Shown here: in pieces, positions 13,533-21,888 of the stretch | Layout: each line of letters begins with the position of its first letter | Position numbering within the stretch: position 1 is the stretch's first letter | Assembly: GCF_021608225.1 (NCBI RefSeq) | Contig: NZ_JAKIJS010000001.1 | Coordinates: forward strand, 2,480,001-2,544,000 | Source: Pseudalkalibacillus berkeleyi | GTDB lineage: Bacteria > Bacillota > Bacilli > Bacillales > Fictibacillaceae | DNA length: 64,000 bases | Direction: 5' to 3' | Position numbers and translations under genes: made by a program | Notes under the pieces: model-generated | Databases searched by the model: none | What the model was told of the DNA's origin: nothing | What the model saw: the letters and a program-made list of their open reading frames with translations, nothing else

Positions 13533-14546
13533 CTATAATAACTCGTTTGCTGCGCCCTCATCCGTAATTAAGATCTGGCGAGGTCCACGTTTCATATATG
13601 CTGCGATTGCATTTGCTTTACTGCTTCCGCCTGCTACGGCAAAAATCGTTTTGTCGTCTGTCAGGTCATCAAGCTGTAAGCCTACTGTTTTCAGCTTGTG
13701 TACAATGGTTCCATCTTGGTCGAAATAATAGCCAAATGCCTCAGCAACAGCATTTTGTTTCTCAATTTCTTGAAAAACGATCGATGATGAATTTCTTCGT
13801 TCTGCCATCGTTGTAGCTTCACCTATACCGTGAATGACGATTCCTGCTGAACGAATTTGTTCAAGAACATCTTTTACACCTGGCTCTTCAATTAGGGACT
13901 GATAAGATTCTTTGCTTAATTGATCGGGGACATGCAATAAGCGATACTCTCCATTCGCTTTCTGAGCCATTGTTGAACAAATTGTATTTGCTTGATTCTC
14001 GACATGCTCACCTAGTCCGCCTCGAGCTGGGACAATTAAAGGTCTTTTTCTATTCGGTAATGGCTTCATCATTTCAGCCACTGCCGCTAGTGTCGTTCCA
14101 CCTGTAACTGCGATCGTTCTCTCAGATTTCAACAATGGTAAAAGCCGATTGACCGCTGCTTTTCCCATTTCTGTTTTCACCCATTGATCTCGATCACTAT
14201 CACCAGGAACGATAATCACTTCTGCCAACTTTAATTTTTCCCGTAATCGCTCTTCTAAAACATGAAGACCCGAAACTTCTTTCATTACATTTTCAAGTTC
14301 TAAGAGAATATCATTACCTTCATCAGTTAAAGTCATACCTGATGTTGAAATATTCAATAGCCCTTGTTTGTTTAAGAATTCTACTTCGGCTCTAAGCACC
14401 CGTTCCGTTTGTTGAAGGTTCGTCGCTAGACTGCGCCTTCCAATCGGTTGTAGGAATCTCACATTTTGAAGGATTCGATAACGGTTTTGCATGACATCCA
14501 CTAAATCTGGCAATAATTTTCTTTGTAACTCAATGATCGGTTCCAT
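13533..14546 (-). CDS. cggR: Central glycolytic genes regulator CggR
   Basis: CggR is a SorC/DeoR-type repressor of the cggR-gapA-pgk-tpiA-pgm-eno operon whose effector is fructose-1,6-bisphosphate. The 337-residue product has an N-terminal winged helix (about 20-80, RILQNVRFLQPIGRRSLA) and a sugar-phosphate binding domain with TVTGG-like IAVTGGTTLAAVAEMM, VPARGGLGE, HGIGEA and AVAGGSSKANAI. I chose the ATG at 14546 because GGGGAG lies six bases upstream; an in-frame extension to 14654 would cross the operator. It is the first gene of the operon. Confidence 0.96.
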   Translation of the reverse strand: MEPIIELQRKLLPDLVDVMQNRYRILQNVRFLQPIGRRSLATNLQQTERVLRAEVEFLNKQGLLNISTSGMTLTDEGNDILLELENVMKEVSGLHVLEERLREKLKLAEVIIVPGDSDRDQWVKTEMGKAAVNRLLPLLKSERTIAVTGGTTLAAVAEMMKPLPNRKRPLIVPARGGLGEHVENQANTICSTMAQKANGEYRLLHVPDQLSKESYQSLIEEPGVKDVLEQIRSAGIVIHGIGEATTMAERRNSSSIVFQEIEKQNAVAEAFGYYFDQDGTIVHKLKTVGLQLDDLTDDKTIFAVAGGSSKANAIAAYMKRGPRQILITDEGAANELL

Positions 14547-14572
14547 CGCAACTCCCCTTTTTGAGAGTGTAG

Positions 14573-14608
14573 GACTAATTTTGTCCCGGTTAGTCATATT
14601 ATGTCCCA
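14573..14608 (-). promoter_or_regulatory. CggR operator
   Basis: On the minus strand two tandem half-sites read TGGGAC-N6-TGAC, then four bases, then CGGGAC-N6-AGTC. This is the architecture described for the B. subtilis CggR operator (CGGGACN6TGTC twice with a four-base spacer). It lies between the promoter and the cggR start, so bound CggR would act as a roadblock. Confidence 0.9.
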
Positions 14609-14644
14609 ATCTGTGTAAAAAAATATAACGACCTTTCAAGTAGT

Positions 14645-14673
14645 ATAATAGCAAGTCTTCTGTAGATGTTCAA
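14645..14673 (-). promoter_or_regulatory. Promoter of the glycolytic operon
   Basis: On the minus strand TTGAAC is separated by 17 bases from TATTAT. The predicted start near 14637 places the CggR operator at roughly +29 to +64. Confidence 0.7.
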
Positions 14674-14682
14674 CTCATAACA

Positions 14683-14925
14683 CTAAAAAAATGTAAGTAA
14701 GCGTTTTCTAAGTGAAATTCGATCTAATTTACCATATTGTATGTCTTTACCTTCCACTTGGACAACAGGAATCATTAGTCCATAAGCTTCGAGCCATTCA
14801 TCCTTTTCATAAATATCTCTTTCTTCAATATGAAAACCAAGCTCCTCTTGAAGATCCTCAAGGATAATGAGCGCATAATCACATAATGGACACTGTTTTT
14901 TCGTATAAAAATGGACAGTTAGCAT
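14683..14925 (-). CDS. Glutaredoxin-family protein
   Basis: This is an 80-residue thioredoxin-fold protein with the redox motif CPLC at about 12-15, IEERDIYEKDEWLEAYG and the cis-Pro context IPVVQVEGKDI. It is likely a small disulfide reductase or carrier; the partner is not known. The ATG at 14925 follows AAAGGAG. It sits between sigL and cggR, and the cggR promoter lies right at its 3' end. Length is normal for this family. Confidence 0.85.
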   Translation of the reverse strand: MLTVHFYTKKQCPLCDYALIILEDLQEELGFHIEERDIYEKDEWLEAYGLMIPVVQVEGKDIQYGKLDRISLRKRLLTFF

Positions 14926-14948
14926 CTAATCGAACTCCTTTTATGTAA

Positions 14949-14984
14949 ATGAAAAGATGGAACATGGTTATCTGTCCCATCTTT
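14949..14984 (-). terminator. sigL terminator
   Basis: On the minus strand the hairpin AAAGATGG / CCATCTTT overlaps the sigL stop codon and is followed by a short T-rich stretch. Confidence 0.65.
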
Positions 14985-14985
14985 A

Positions 14986-16311
14986 TTATACGACAAGTGA
15001 TTTTCTTTTCGAAGAGGAAGGAATTCGTAGTTCCTCTCGGTATTTTGCGACCGTTCTCCTCGATATTGCAATTCCATCACTCTTTAAATTGTCTGCAATT
15101 TTTTGGTCAGAGAGTGGTTTTTGCTTTCTCTCTTCTTCAATCATTCGCTTAATTTTTATCTTGACCTGAGCGGAGGATGTATCTTCTGAATGATGTCCAT
15201 TGTCGATCTTCGAGGTGAACAATGATTTTAGTGTAATCGTTCCTCTCGGTGTTTGAATTGTTTTATTTTTCACAGCTCGACTGATCGTCGATTCGTGCAC
15301 CTCAATCGCTTCTGCTACTTCTTTCAAGGTCATCGGCTTCAAAGCTTCATAACCTTGCTCGAAGAAATCATGTTGCTTATCAACTAAATAATCACCGAGA
15401 CGCTCAAGCGTTTGGCGTCTCTGTTCTAGGCTTCGTTTTAACCACTCATATTTTTGTAGTTGTCGCTCTAAATAAGCTTTAGCATCTGAATGACGTTCTA
15501 ACATTCGGAAGTAACGATCATTCAAAGTGACTTCAGGCACTAACTCTTCATTCATCCGTAATTTATATTCCCCAGCATTATTCTTTTCTATGAAAAATTC
15601 AGGCTGGACCCATTCACTCCGGCTATGGTTGTACTCCGAACACGGCCTAGGATTCAAAGAACGAATTGTATCTTCAGCCTGCTTCAATTCTTCTAAGGAT
15701 ATTTGTAGTTTTTTCGATAATTCATTATATTTTCGATCGGCTAGCTCTTGGAGATGATCTTCCAGGATTGCCTGAACGTGTATCGAGTTTTCATTAAGAG
15801 CGTTGTACTGTATTTTAAGACATTCAGCAAGAGATCTTGCACCTACTCCAATCGGCTCAAGCTGCTGCACATTTTCTAGTGCTTTTATGACGAGACTTTC
15901 AGAAACTCCAAGTTCAATTTGCAGTTGATCCAAACTACAATCTAAATAGCCGTTCTCATCTAAACAGTAAATCAAATATTCGGAAACGGCTTTTTCTTGA
16001 TCGCAAATGTCCAGCCAAGCTAATTGTTCAATAAGATGGTCTTGCAGTGATGGTTCTTCAGCTTTCACATAATTGATCGGATGAGTGTCATCTTCACCGT
16101 AGTACCATGTGTCTGAACCTTCAGCACGGTCACTCATTTTGGTAGTAGGTAATGGCTTCTCAATCAACTCTATGATCGGATTTTCCGTAGCTTGCTGTTG
16201 TAAAAAGTTAGATAGCTCAAGTGTTGGGTATTGTAAAATCGTGATCGCTTGTCGCAACTCATTTGTCATGACAAGTTTCAACGATTGTGTTTGAAATAAA
16301 CCAAGTTCCAT
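14986..16311 (-). CDS. sigL: RNA polymerase sigma-54 factor
   Basis: Sigma-54 directs polymerase to -24/-12 promoters and needs an AAA+ activator. The 441-residue product has the Gln/Leu-rich activator region (MELGLFQTQSLKLVMTNELR, about 1-50), an acidic linker, the core-binding domain, a helix-turn-helix region (KEVAEAIEVHESTISRAV) and the RpoN box ISRRTVAKYREEL near the C-terminus, where ARRTVAKYRE is the classic form. It is complete. No activator gene is present in this window. Its position upstream of cggR matches Bacillus genomes. Confidence 0.96.
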   Translation of the reverse strand: MELGLFQTQSLKLVMTNELRQAITILQYPTLELSNFLQQQATENPIIELIEKPLPTTKMSDRAEGSDTWYYGEDDTHPINYVKAEEPSLQDHLIEQLAWLDICDQEKAVSEYLIYCLDENGYLDCSLDQLQIELGVSESLVIKALENVQQLEPIGVGARSLAECLKIQYNALNENSIHVQAILEDHLQELADRKYNELSKKLQISLEELKQAEDTIRSLNPRPCSEYNHSRSEWVQPEFFIEKNNAGEYKLRMNEELVPEVTLNDRYFRMLERHSDAKAYLERQLQKYEWLKRSLEQRRQTLERLGDYLVDKQHDFFEQGYEALKPMTLKEVAEAIEVHESTISRAVKNKTIQTPRGTITLKSLFTSKIDNGHHSEDTSSAQVKIKIKRMIEEERKQKPLSDQKIADNLKSDGIAISRRTVAKYREELRIPSSSKRKSLVV

Positions 16312-16406
16312 AACAATACCTCCCTACTCCCATCATATCAAATATGAATGCGCTTTATCACTATGTAATATTTACATATGAAAAATAAAACGAATCAAAA
16401 TAGTAA

Positions 16407-16436
16407 GAAAAAGAGTGCCCAGTTCGGACACTCTTT
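16407..16436 (-). terminator. Terminator of the cupredoxin gene
   Basis: On the minus strand AAAGAGTGTCC pairs with GGGCACTCTTT and is followed by TTCTTAC; it lies right after the stop codon. Confidence 0.8.
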
Positions 16437-16447
16437 GTTCGCTCCAT

Positions 16448-17026
16448 TTATTCTTCTACCGTTATGGTACCTTTCATTCCAGCTTCTTTATGTCCGGCAA
16501 CGCTACAATAAAATTCAAAAGTTCCAGTTTCTTTAGGAATAAACTTAATGCTGACAGTCTGACCAGGTTCTGCATTCATATGAAGTGTCTTCATATCCAT
16601 TTGATCTCCGTGTGCGTAAGCTTTTTTCGTGCCTAGCAATCGATCCAGCATAGAAGTTTTATCCGGGTGGTCTGGCATGTCACTCATAAATGTCATCTCA
16701 ACATCTAGTTCTTTTTCCACAAAATCGTGAAACACTTGTCCCTCATTTTTCAATACAAACTCATATTCTTGACCTTTTTTCAAAGTAATTGTTGACGGTT
16801 CAAACTTCATTTCAGTCGCAACGATTTCGATCGTGTTTTTATCCATCGTTGCATCTTGATCGTTCGACTTGCTATCTGACTGATCATCTCCATCACTTTG
16901 CTGTTCTTCTGTCGATTCTGGTTCCTCGTTATTCTTCGTCTCTGGGCTGTCTTCTGATCCACAAGCTACAAGAATTGCTAATAAGAGAAGTGACAGGAAA
17001 TACAGTGGTGTCCTTTTATTAAACAT
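16448..17026 (-). CDS. Cupredoxin-domain lipoprotein
   Basis: This is a predicted exported lipoprotein of 192 residues. A signal peptide (MFNKRTPLYFLSLLLLAILV) ends in the lipobox LVAC with Cys22, followed by a long Glu/Asp/Ser-rich linker. The C-terminal domain is plastocyanin-like: His in QVFHDFV and the cluster FYCSVAGHKEAGM supply a His-Cys-His-Met type-1 copper site. Between the first His and the cluster is an unusual His/Met-rich insertion (about 125-160). The ATG at 17026 follows GGAGGGG; an ATG at 17044 overlaps that site. It probably handles copper or electrons outside the membrane; the partner is unknown. Confidence 0.88.
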   Translation of the reverse strand: MFNKRTPLYFLSLLLLAILVACGSEDSPETKNNEEPESTEEQQSDGDDQSDSKSNDQDATMDKNTIEIVATEMKFEPSTITLKKGQEYEFVLKNEGQVFHDFVEKELDVEMTFMSDMPDHPDKTSMLDRLLGTKKAYAHGDQMDMKTLHMNAEPGQTVSIKFIPKETGTFEFYCSVAGHKEAGMKGTITVEE

Positions 17027-17327
17027 AAAAATAGTCCCCTCCATTTTTGTCGATTAATGTTATATTAAAGGTATATTACATATCTTTAATTAGCAAACGA
17101 TTCCATATTGAAATCGGATCACAAAAATATTGTAATTTATTGAAGCAGTACCAATGATCAATTGCTTTCAAAAGTAAGCAATATCACTATCTGATCTGTA
17201 CTCAGGGGATACTACAAAGGTAAATTATTAATGAAAAATTTTCTCCCAAGTTCATACAAATCTTTACAAGATATGATATAATTTAGTGCTAGTATGTCAT
17301 TTTATCGTTTATGGTGGTGAAAGAGTA
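17027..17327. other. Divergent intergenic region
   Basis: This 300-bp AT-rich gap lies between the divergent cupredoxin and LCP genes. Apart from the extended -10 promoter near 17274, I see no gene, repeat or RNA structure. Confidence 0.6.
17274..17282 (+). promoter_or_regulatory. Extended -10 promoter of the LCP gene
   Basis: TGATATAAT is an extended -10 element 46 bases before the ATG. The -35 at 17-base spacing (ATACAA) is weak. Confidence 0.6.
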
Positions 17328-18320
17328 ATGCCTTCACGTATAGATCGGAAAAAGCAAAAGAAAAAAGGCGGTTTTCTAAAGAAAACTCTCTTATTTTTAG
17401 TGATTTTATTTATAGCTGTTGCTGGATACGCGGCCATTCAATATTACTTAGGATTACAACAAGCAGATCCTTCAAAGGAAATGGACAACAACTATGAATT
17501 CAACGCCCCTGAAGTTAAAGGAAAGTATAATGTATTGTTGTTAGGTGTCGATGCTCGAGAAGAAGATGAAAGCTCGAGAACAGATACAATTATGATTGCT
17601 CAATACGATACAGACGAGAATAAAGCTAAGCTTGTCTCTATTATGCGTGATTCATATGTCGAGATTCCAGGTTATAAAAACAATAAAATCAATGCTGCCT
17701 TCTTCCACGGAGGACCTGAATTATTGCGACAAACAATCAAAGAAAATTTTGATATCGATATTCATTATTATGCGCTGGTCGACTTTAAAGGATTTGAACA
17801 AATTGTTGATACCATTGCACCAGACGGGATCGAAATGGATGTTGAAAAAAGAATGTCAACAAACATCGGTGTCACTCTACAACCTGGAGTACAGAGGTTA
17901 AACGGAAAAGAATTATTGGGTTATGCACGTTTTCGACATGACGCAAGAGGTGACTATGCACGTGTTGAACGCCAGCAGAAAGTGGTTTCAAAAGTGAAGG
18001 ATGAATTCACTAGTCTTTATGGTATAAGCAAATTACCTAAAGTGATTGGCACCATCCAACCTTATATTGATACGAATATGAAATCATTTACTGCAATTGG
18101 ATTAGCAAAAGATGTGATTCTTAACAAAGGTGATATTGAAACGATGAAAATCCCTGTTGAAGGTGGATTCGAAGAGACTTCAAATTCTGCTGGCTCAATT
18201 TTGCAGCTTGATTTTGAGAAAAACTCACAAGCCCTTAAAGACTTTCTCGGTTTTGATGTAGACACAACTACAATCACAGAAAACAACAACACAGATGAAG
18301 AAGAAACAGAAGAATCCTAA
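17328..18320 (+). CDS. LytR-CpsA-Psr family cell-wall ligase
   Basis: LCP enzymes transfer undecaprenyl-linked anionic polymers such as teichoic acid to peptidoglycan outside the cell. The 330-residue product starts with a basic stretch and one membrane helix (about 16-37), then the LCP domain: NVLLLGVDAREEDESSRTDT, SIMRDSYVEIPG, NKINAAFFHGG, YALVDFKGF and the arginine-rich LGYARFRHDARGDYARVERQ, which contact the lipid pyrophosphate. The C-terminus is Asp/Asn/Glu-rich. I chose the ATG at 17328 after GGTGGTGA. It is a monocistron. TagT, TagU and TagV in B. subtilis are the nearest functional models; which one it matches is unclear. Confidence 0.92.
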   Translation: MPSRIDRKKQKKKGGFLKKTLLFLVILFIAVAGYAAIQYYLGLQQADPSKEMDNNYEFNAPEVKGKYNVLLLGVDAREEDESSRTDTIMIAQYDTDENKAKLVSIMRDSYVEIPGYKNNKINAAFFHGGPELLRQTIKENFDIDIHYYALVDFKGFEQIVDTIAPDGIEMDVEKRMSTNIGVTLQPGVQRLNGKELLGYARFRHDARGDYARVERQQKVVSKVKDEFTSLYGISKLPKVIGTIQPYIDTNMKSFTAIGLAKDVILNKGDIETMKIPVEGGFEETSNSAGSILQLDFEKNSQALKDFLGFDVDTTTITENNNTDEEETEES

Positions 18321-18388
18321 ATAAATGAAACAAAATCTTTCGGTCGTACCCTGAAAAAGAGGAAACGCTGATTTCGGTACTAGCAAGA

Positions 18389-18419
18389 GGCTCAGAGTGA
18401 ACAACTCTGGGCCATTTTT
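18389..18419 (+). terminator. Terminator of the LCP gene
   Basis: The stem GGCTCAGAGT / ACTCTGGGCC, with one G-U pair and loop GAACA, is followed by ATTTTT. Confidence 0.85.
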
Positions 18420-18668
18420 CTGTCCGCCATATCCAAATCGAGCTGCTACCGCGGATAGTAACACCCCTTTTCTGTCCGCCATTTCCAGATCGAGCTGCTA
18501 CCGCGGACAGTAACACCCCTTTTCTGTCCGCCATTTCCATATTGAGCTGCTACCGCGGACAGTAACACCCCTTTTCTGTCCGCCATTTCCAGATCGAGCT
18601 GCTACCACGGATAGTAACACCCCTTTTCTGTCCGCCATTTCCAGATTGAGCTGCTACCGCGGACAGAA
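18420..18668. repeat. 52-bp tandem array with an inverted repeat in each unit
   Basis: Four exact-length 52-bp units start at 18420, 18472, 18524 and 18576, with a truncated fifth at 18628-18668. Each carries CTGTCCGC and, 25 bases on, GCGGACAG or GCGGATAG, giving an 8-bp stem around a loop containing GAGCTGCTACC. Units differ at few positions. The array lies between the LCP terminator and the clpP promoter. Open frames through it are artefacts. Confidence 0.93.
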
Positions 18669-18825
18669 AGCCACATATTTCTAGAGATAGGACGTTTAAA
18701 TCGGCTCGGAACGGGAAAAATGGTATGATGTATACATAGCTATCTTACATAAAGCTTTAGGTCCTTGAACATTCGAGCATTAAAAAAAACGTCGAACGAT
18801 TTTCAGTGTTGTAGGAGCCGAAAGG

Positions 18826-18855
18826 TTTGACCTATATTGACCTTTTGAGTAAGAT
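18826..18855 (+). promoter_or_regulatory. clpP promoter with CtsR-type operator
   Basis: TTTGACC-TATA-TTGACC at 18826-18842 reads on the other strand as GGTCAA-N4-GGTCAAA, a two-mismatch fit to the CtsR heptad repeat RGTCAAANANRGTCAAA. TTGACC at 18827 also forms a -35, 17 bases from TAAGAT at 18850. CtsR bound here would block polymerase, as known for B. subtilis clpP. Confidence 0.82.
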
Positions 18856-18901
18856 GAAATTAAACCATAAACATACTTATGGAAAGAGGAGGATTTCTGA
18901 A

Positions 18902-19492
18902 ATGAACTTAATCCCAACAGTTATTGAACAAACGAACCGCGGAGAACGTGCTTATGACATCTATTCCCGCCTTCTAAAAGACCGTATCATCATGCTCGGA
19001 AGCGCGATTGATGATAACGTAGCAAATTCAATTGTTGCACAGTTATTATTCTTAGCTGCAGAGGATCCTGAAAAGGATATTTCTCTTTACATTAACAGCC
19101 CGGGTGGATCGATTACTGCAGGTATGGCGATTTTTGATACGATGCAATTCATCAAACCGAAAGTCAGCACAATCTGTATCGGTATGGCAGCATCAATGGG
19201 TGCCTTCTTACTTACAGCAGGTGAGCCTGGTAAACGTTACGCTCTTCCAAACAGTGAAGTCATGATTCACCAACCACTTGGTGGAACACAAGGGCAAGCT
19301 GCTGACATTGAAATTCACGCGCGTCGTATTATTGAAATGCGAGAAAAGATCAACCAAATCATCGCAGATCGATCTGGACAGCCAGTTGAAGTTGTTGAAC
19401 GCGACACAGACCGTGATAACTTCATGAGCGCAGAACGTGCAAAAGAATATGGCTTAATTGACGATGTTCTACAACAGCCAGTAACAAAATAA
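18902..19492 (+). CDS. clpP: ATP-dependent Clp protease proteolytic subunit
   Basis: ClpP forms the two-ring serine protease chamber used by ClpC, ClpX and ClpE. The 196-residue product is full length, beginning [20 protein letters not shown], with the catalytic Ser98 in GMAASMGAF, His123 in VMIHQPLGG and an Asp in the DRDNFMSA region. I chose the ATG at 18902 after GAGGAGG; an earlier in-frame ATG at 18827 lies in the promoter. Heat and stress induction through CtsR is expected. It has a strong terminator. Confidence 0.97.
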   Translation: MNLIPTVIEQTNRGERAYDIYSRLLKDRIIMLGSAIDDNVANSIVAQLLFLAAEDPEKDISLYINSPGGSITAGMAIFDTMQFIKPKVSTICIGMAASMGAFLLTAGEPGKRYALPNSEVMIHQPLGGTQGQAADIEIHARRIIEMREKINQIIADRSGQPVEVVERDTDRDNFMSAERAKEYGLIDDVLQQPVTK

Positions 19493-19501
19493 CGCAACTC
19501 C

Positions 19502-19537
19502 AAAAGGATCGACCGATTAAAGGTCGATCCTTTTTTT
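19502..19537 (+). terminator. clpP terminator
   Basis: GGATCGACC and GGTCGATCC flank a short loop and are followed by seven T residues. Confidence 0.95.
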
Positions 19538-19600
19538 ATCAAAACGAAGCGGCTTTAATCTCTGCTGAACAACATAAACTGTTGTAAGGAGGGGTTATGA

Positions 19601-20053
19601 GTGAAGCGAATCTTAGTGATGGTATTGGTCGTGATGCTTGGTTTGGGCGCGTATCAAATGTATTCTAATCAAGATATTGAGACACCCGTTACTGAAGATC
19701 AGCAAAATGGAGACGATCAAAAGAAAGATCCAACTCCAGAAGCACCAGCAGAAAACGATGCTTTTAAAATTGAAAGTCCTCGACCAAACGAAATGGTTAG
19801 TAGAGAATTTCTCTTCAAAGGGAAAGCACGCGTTTTTGAAGCAAGTTTTCAGTATGAATTGAAGGATGGAGAGAACGTTATTGAATCTGATTTCCTTATG
19901 GCATCTGAAGGTGCACCAGCTTGGGGAGATTTTGAAAAAACCATCTCGGTTCCTGAAAGTGTGTCTGACCAATTAGTGCTTAAAGTGTTCGTTGAAAGTG
20001 CAAAAGACGGATCGGAAATTAATATTATAGAGATACCCCTTAAAGTTGAGTAG
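19601..20053 (+). CDS. Exported protein with Gmad2-type immunoglobulin-like domain
   Basis: The 150-residue product has an N-terminal hydrophobic segment (about 3-20) that looks like a signal peptide or anchor with no lipobox Cys, an acidic Gln/Pro-rich linker (about 25-50), and a C-terminal beta domain with IESPRPNEMV, FLFKGKARVFEASFQYELKD, and GAPAWGDFEKTI. This pattern fits the Gmad2 (bacterial spore germination-associated Ig-like) family. The GTG at 19601 is preceded by AAGGAGGGG with six-base spacing; the nearby ATG at 19597 is in another frame. The role is unknown; a spore or wall-associated function is only suggested by the family. Confidence 0.75.
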   Translation: MKRILVMVLVVMLGLGAYQMYSNQDIETPVTEDQQNGDDQKKDPTPEAPAENDAFKIESPRPNEMVSREFLFKGKARVFEASFQYELKDGENVIESDFLMASEGAPAWGDFEKTISVPESVSDQLVLKVFVESAKDGSEINIIEIPLKVE

Positions 20054-20054
20054 A

Positions 20055-20100
20055 CGAGAAAGAACCAGAGTGACGACGTGCCCACTCTGGTTCTTTCTCG
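20055..20100. terminator. Bidirectional terminator
   Basis: An 18-bp perfect stem (CGAGAAAGAACCAGAGTG and its complement) lies between two convergent genes, serving the Gmad2 gene and phhA. Confidence 0.85.
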
Positions 20101-20110
20101 ATTTGTGGTG

Positions 20111-21847
20111 TTAAGCTGATTTACGGACTTTGATCAAATGTAGTCCGTTATCAATCCACTTTTTCAATTTCGGCTGGTGTTTCATTTGTTCCAAGTCACT
20201 CATCAATTTATGCTTCGTCGTTGGCAATAAAGGTTTTTGTGTTAGAATCTCAACGATTTCCAGGCGTAGTAGCCAATCCTCCGGAAAGCTTTCTAATTCT
20301 TGCACGACATGATTAATCGTTGCGATGATTTCCTGAGGTGTCTGCTCTTCCTCTCGTATTTTACGAATTTTTCCGTATAACTGCTCTAATGGTGTAAGTT
20401 CTCTTTCCTCAACATGAGCAACCTCTTCGTTCACATCTCCACCAAAGAAATGCTCACTATCAGCAGCGCCAGCAAATACTGACGTAATCTCTGTTCCAAC
20501 AGCCATATCGAACACGCCCTCCCCGCTTTCGAATAAAACGGATCCATTATGAGAGACTTGCGCGTTCTTAATGCCTATCAGTATGACTTTATCATTTTTT
20601 CGAACAACATGATCGAGGATGCCTTCCACCATCACACCTGATTGAAATTCTAACGTGAATGCTTCATCCACTTGGATGCCTTGCTCAGAAAACTCAGCTT
20701 CCGTCCAATCTTCAAGTGCTTTTTCAGAGGTAACTACGTCTCCAATTGGCGAGCTGAATCCTTCTGTGTGAACATTTTTACCATGCCCATCAATGACCTC
20801 ATCATCAACTGACAATGCTGTCGGACCTGAAGTTTTCATAAAGATTGCTTCCCCATCATCGTCCTTGATTAACTCTGATACTGTCCCTGTTACTTGGAGT
20901 CCTGAACTGAAAACAGATGTCGAAGTGTTTGCAGATCGAACTGCTTTCTCCAAGCTCTCCGTTCCACCGACCTTGAATGCCATCGTTTCTGAAAATTGTT
21001 CAACAGCATCTAATAGTTGATCAAAGTTTTTACAAACAAATAATTGAGGCTGTTGCGTCGTAATATCAAACCCAGTATTGATGACGGTGTCCAACTCAAA
21101 CGGAAGCTTTGTAACCTCTTCTGAAAGGCTCGACACACTTTCCCCAATTGAAGATAGTAGACCTGCTCCGTATAAAACAGGTTTCTCGACACTTCCGATC
21201 ATGCCGAATTCCACTGTCCACCAGTATAACCTAGAGATTTGTTCCGCCTCTGATATTTCAGTAACCGCTTCTTGTTTCTCTTTAAAATTTGCACGCGCCG
21301 CTTCGATATCTTGCTCTGGAACAGATCCATCTTCAAGAAGCGCAGATAGCGTACGGATTGCATCAAAAAGTTCGTGCTCTTCTTTAGTAGCAAGTGCCTT
21401 TGAGCCAATTTCTCCAAATTTCTTGACGAATTCTGCGTATGTCGAATCACATAAAATCGGCGCATGACCAGCAGCTTCATGAATGATATCAGGTGCAGGT
21501 GTGTAATCAATGTTCTCCAGCTTTCGGATATCTGTCGCAATCGGTAAGTAACCATGCGCTTGGAAATCGAAAAACATGACTGCAGGGATGAAACCATCTA
21601 TTGTAACGGCTCCCCATCCAAAAGGCTTGAGACTTTCATTCATGTCGTCCACTTTCGGTATGGAATCGATTTTGATTCCTGATGAAACGAGACCATCCGT
21701 ATAAGCTTCATGAGCTACATCTTTTAAGAAGTTATGGTTTTGTCTCATCACGTAACGCCAAACAGAATGGTCGATCGGTGAATACTGTTCATGATGCTGC
21801 TCTACAACATATTTCCTTAAATGTGCCGGTAATGGTCTTTGTTTCAT
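20111..21847 (-). CDS. phhA: Phenylalanine 4-monooxygenase with long C-terminal extension
   Basis: This enzyme hydroxylates phenylalanine to tyrosine using a pterin cofactor, O2 and non-haem iron. The catalytic domain fills about residues 20-290: IIHEAAGHAPIL holds iron ligands His123 and His128, and WWTVEFGMIG holds Glu213. The remaining 290 residues are not part of the compact bacterial PhhA; they look beta-rich (VTGTVSELIKDDDGEA, VMVEGILDHVVRKNDKV) with a helical tail. I recall similarly long hydroxylases in the Bacillus cereus group. The ATG at 21847 follows AAGGAGAA. It is preceded by a repeat element and a T-box whose specifier reads as tyrosine, so it is probably induced by tyrosine shortage. 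Confidence 0.9.
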   Translation of the reverse strand: MKQRPLPAHLRKYVVEQHHEQYSPIDHSVWRYVMRQNHNFLKDVAHEAYTDGLVSSGIKIDSIPKVDDMNESLKPFGWGAVTIDGFIPAVMFFDFQAHGYLPIATDIRKLENIDYTPAPDIIHEAAGHAPILCDSTYAEFVKKFGEIGSKALATKEEHELFDAIRTLSALLEDGSVPEQDIEAARANFKEKQEAVTEISEAEQISRLYWWTVEFGMIGSVEKPVLYGAGLLSSIGESVSSLSEEVTKLPFELDTVINTGFDITTQQPQLFVCKNFDQLLDAVEQFSETMAFKVGGTESLEKAVRSANTSTSVFSSGLQVTGTVSELIKDDDGEAIFMKTSGPTALSVDDEVIDGHGKNVHTEGFSSPIGDVVTSEKALEDWTEAEFSEQGIQVDEAFTLEFQSGVMVEGILDHVVRKNDKVILIGIKNAQVSHNGSVLFESGEGVFDMAVGTEITSVFAGAADSEHFFGGDVNEEVAHVEERELTPLEQLYGKIRKIREEEQTPQEIIATINHVVQELESFPEDWLLRLEIVEILTQKPLLPTTKHKLMSDLEQMKHQPKLKKWIDNGLHLIKVRKSA

Positions 21848-21888
21848 GATTCATTCTCCTTTTTATATAGTAAAATCTTAAAAGATAG

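Noticed and set aside
14690-14707. cre site near the cggR promoter
   Set aside because: AGAAAACGCTTACTT has one mismatch at a conserved position and overlaps the end of the glutaredoxin gene; not strong enough to list.
18420-18668. CRISPR array
   Set aside because: Whole 52-bp units repeat with near-identical content and no unique spacers, and there are no cas genes.
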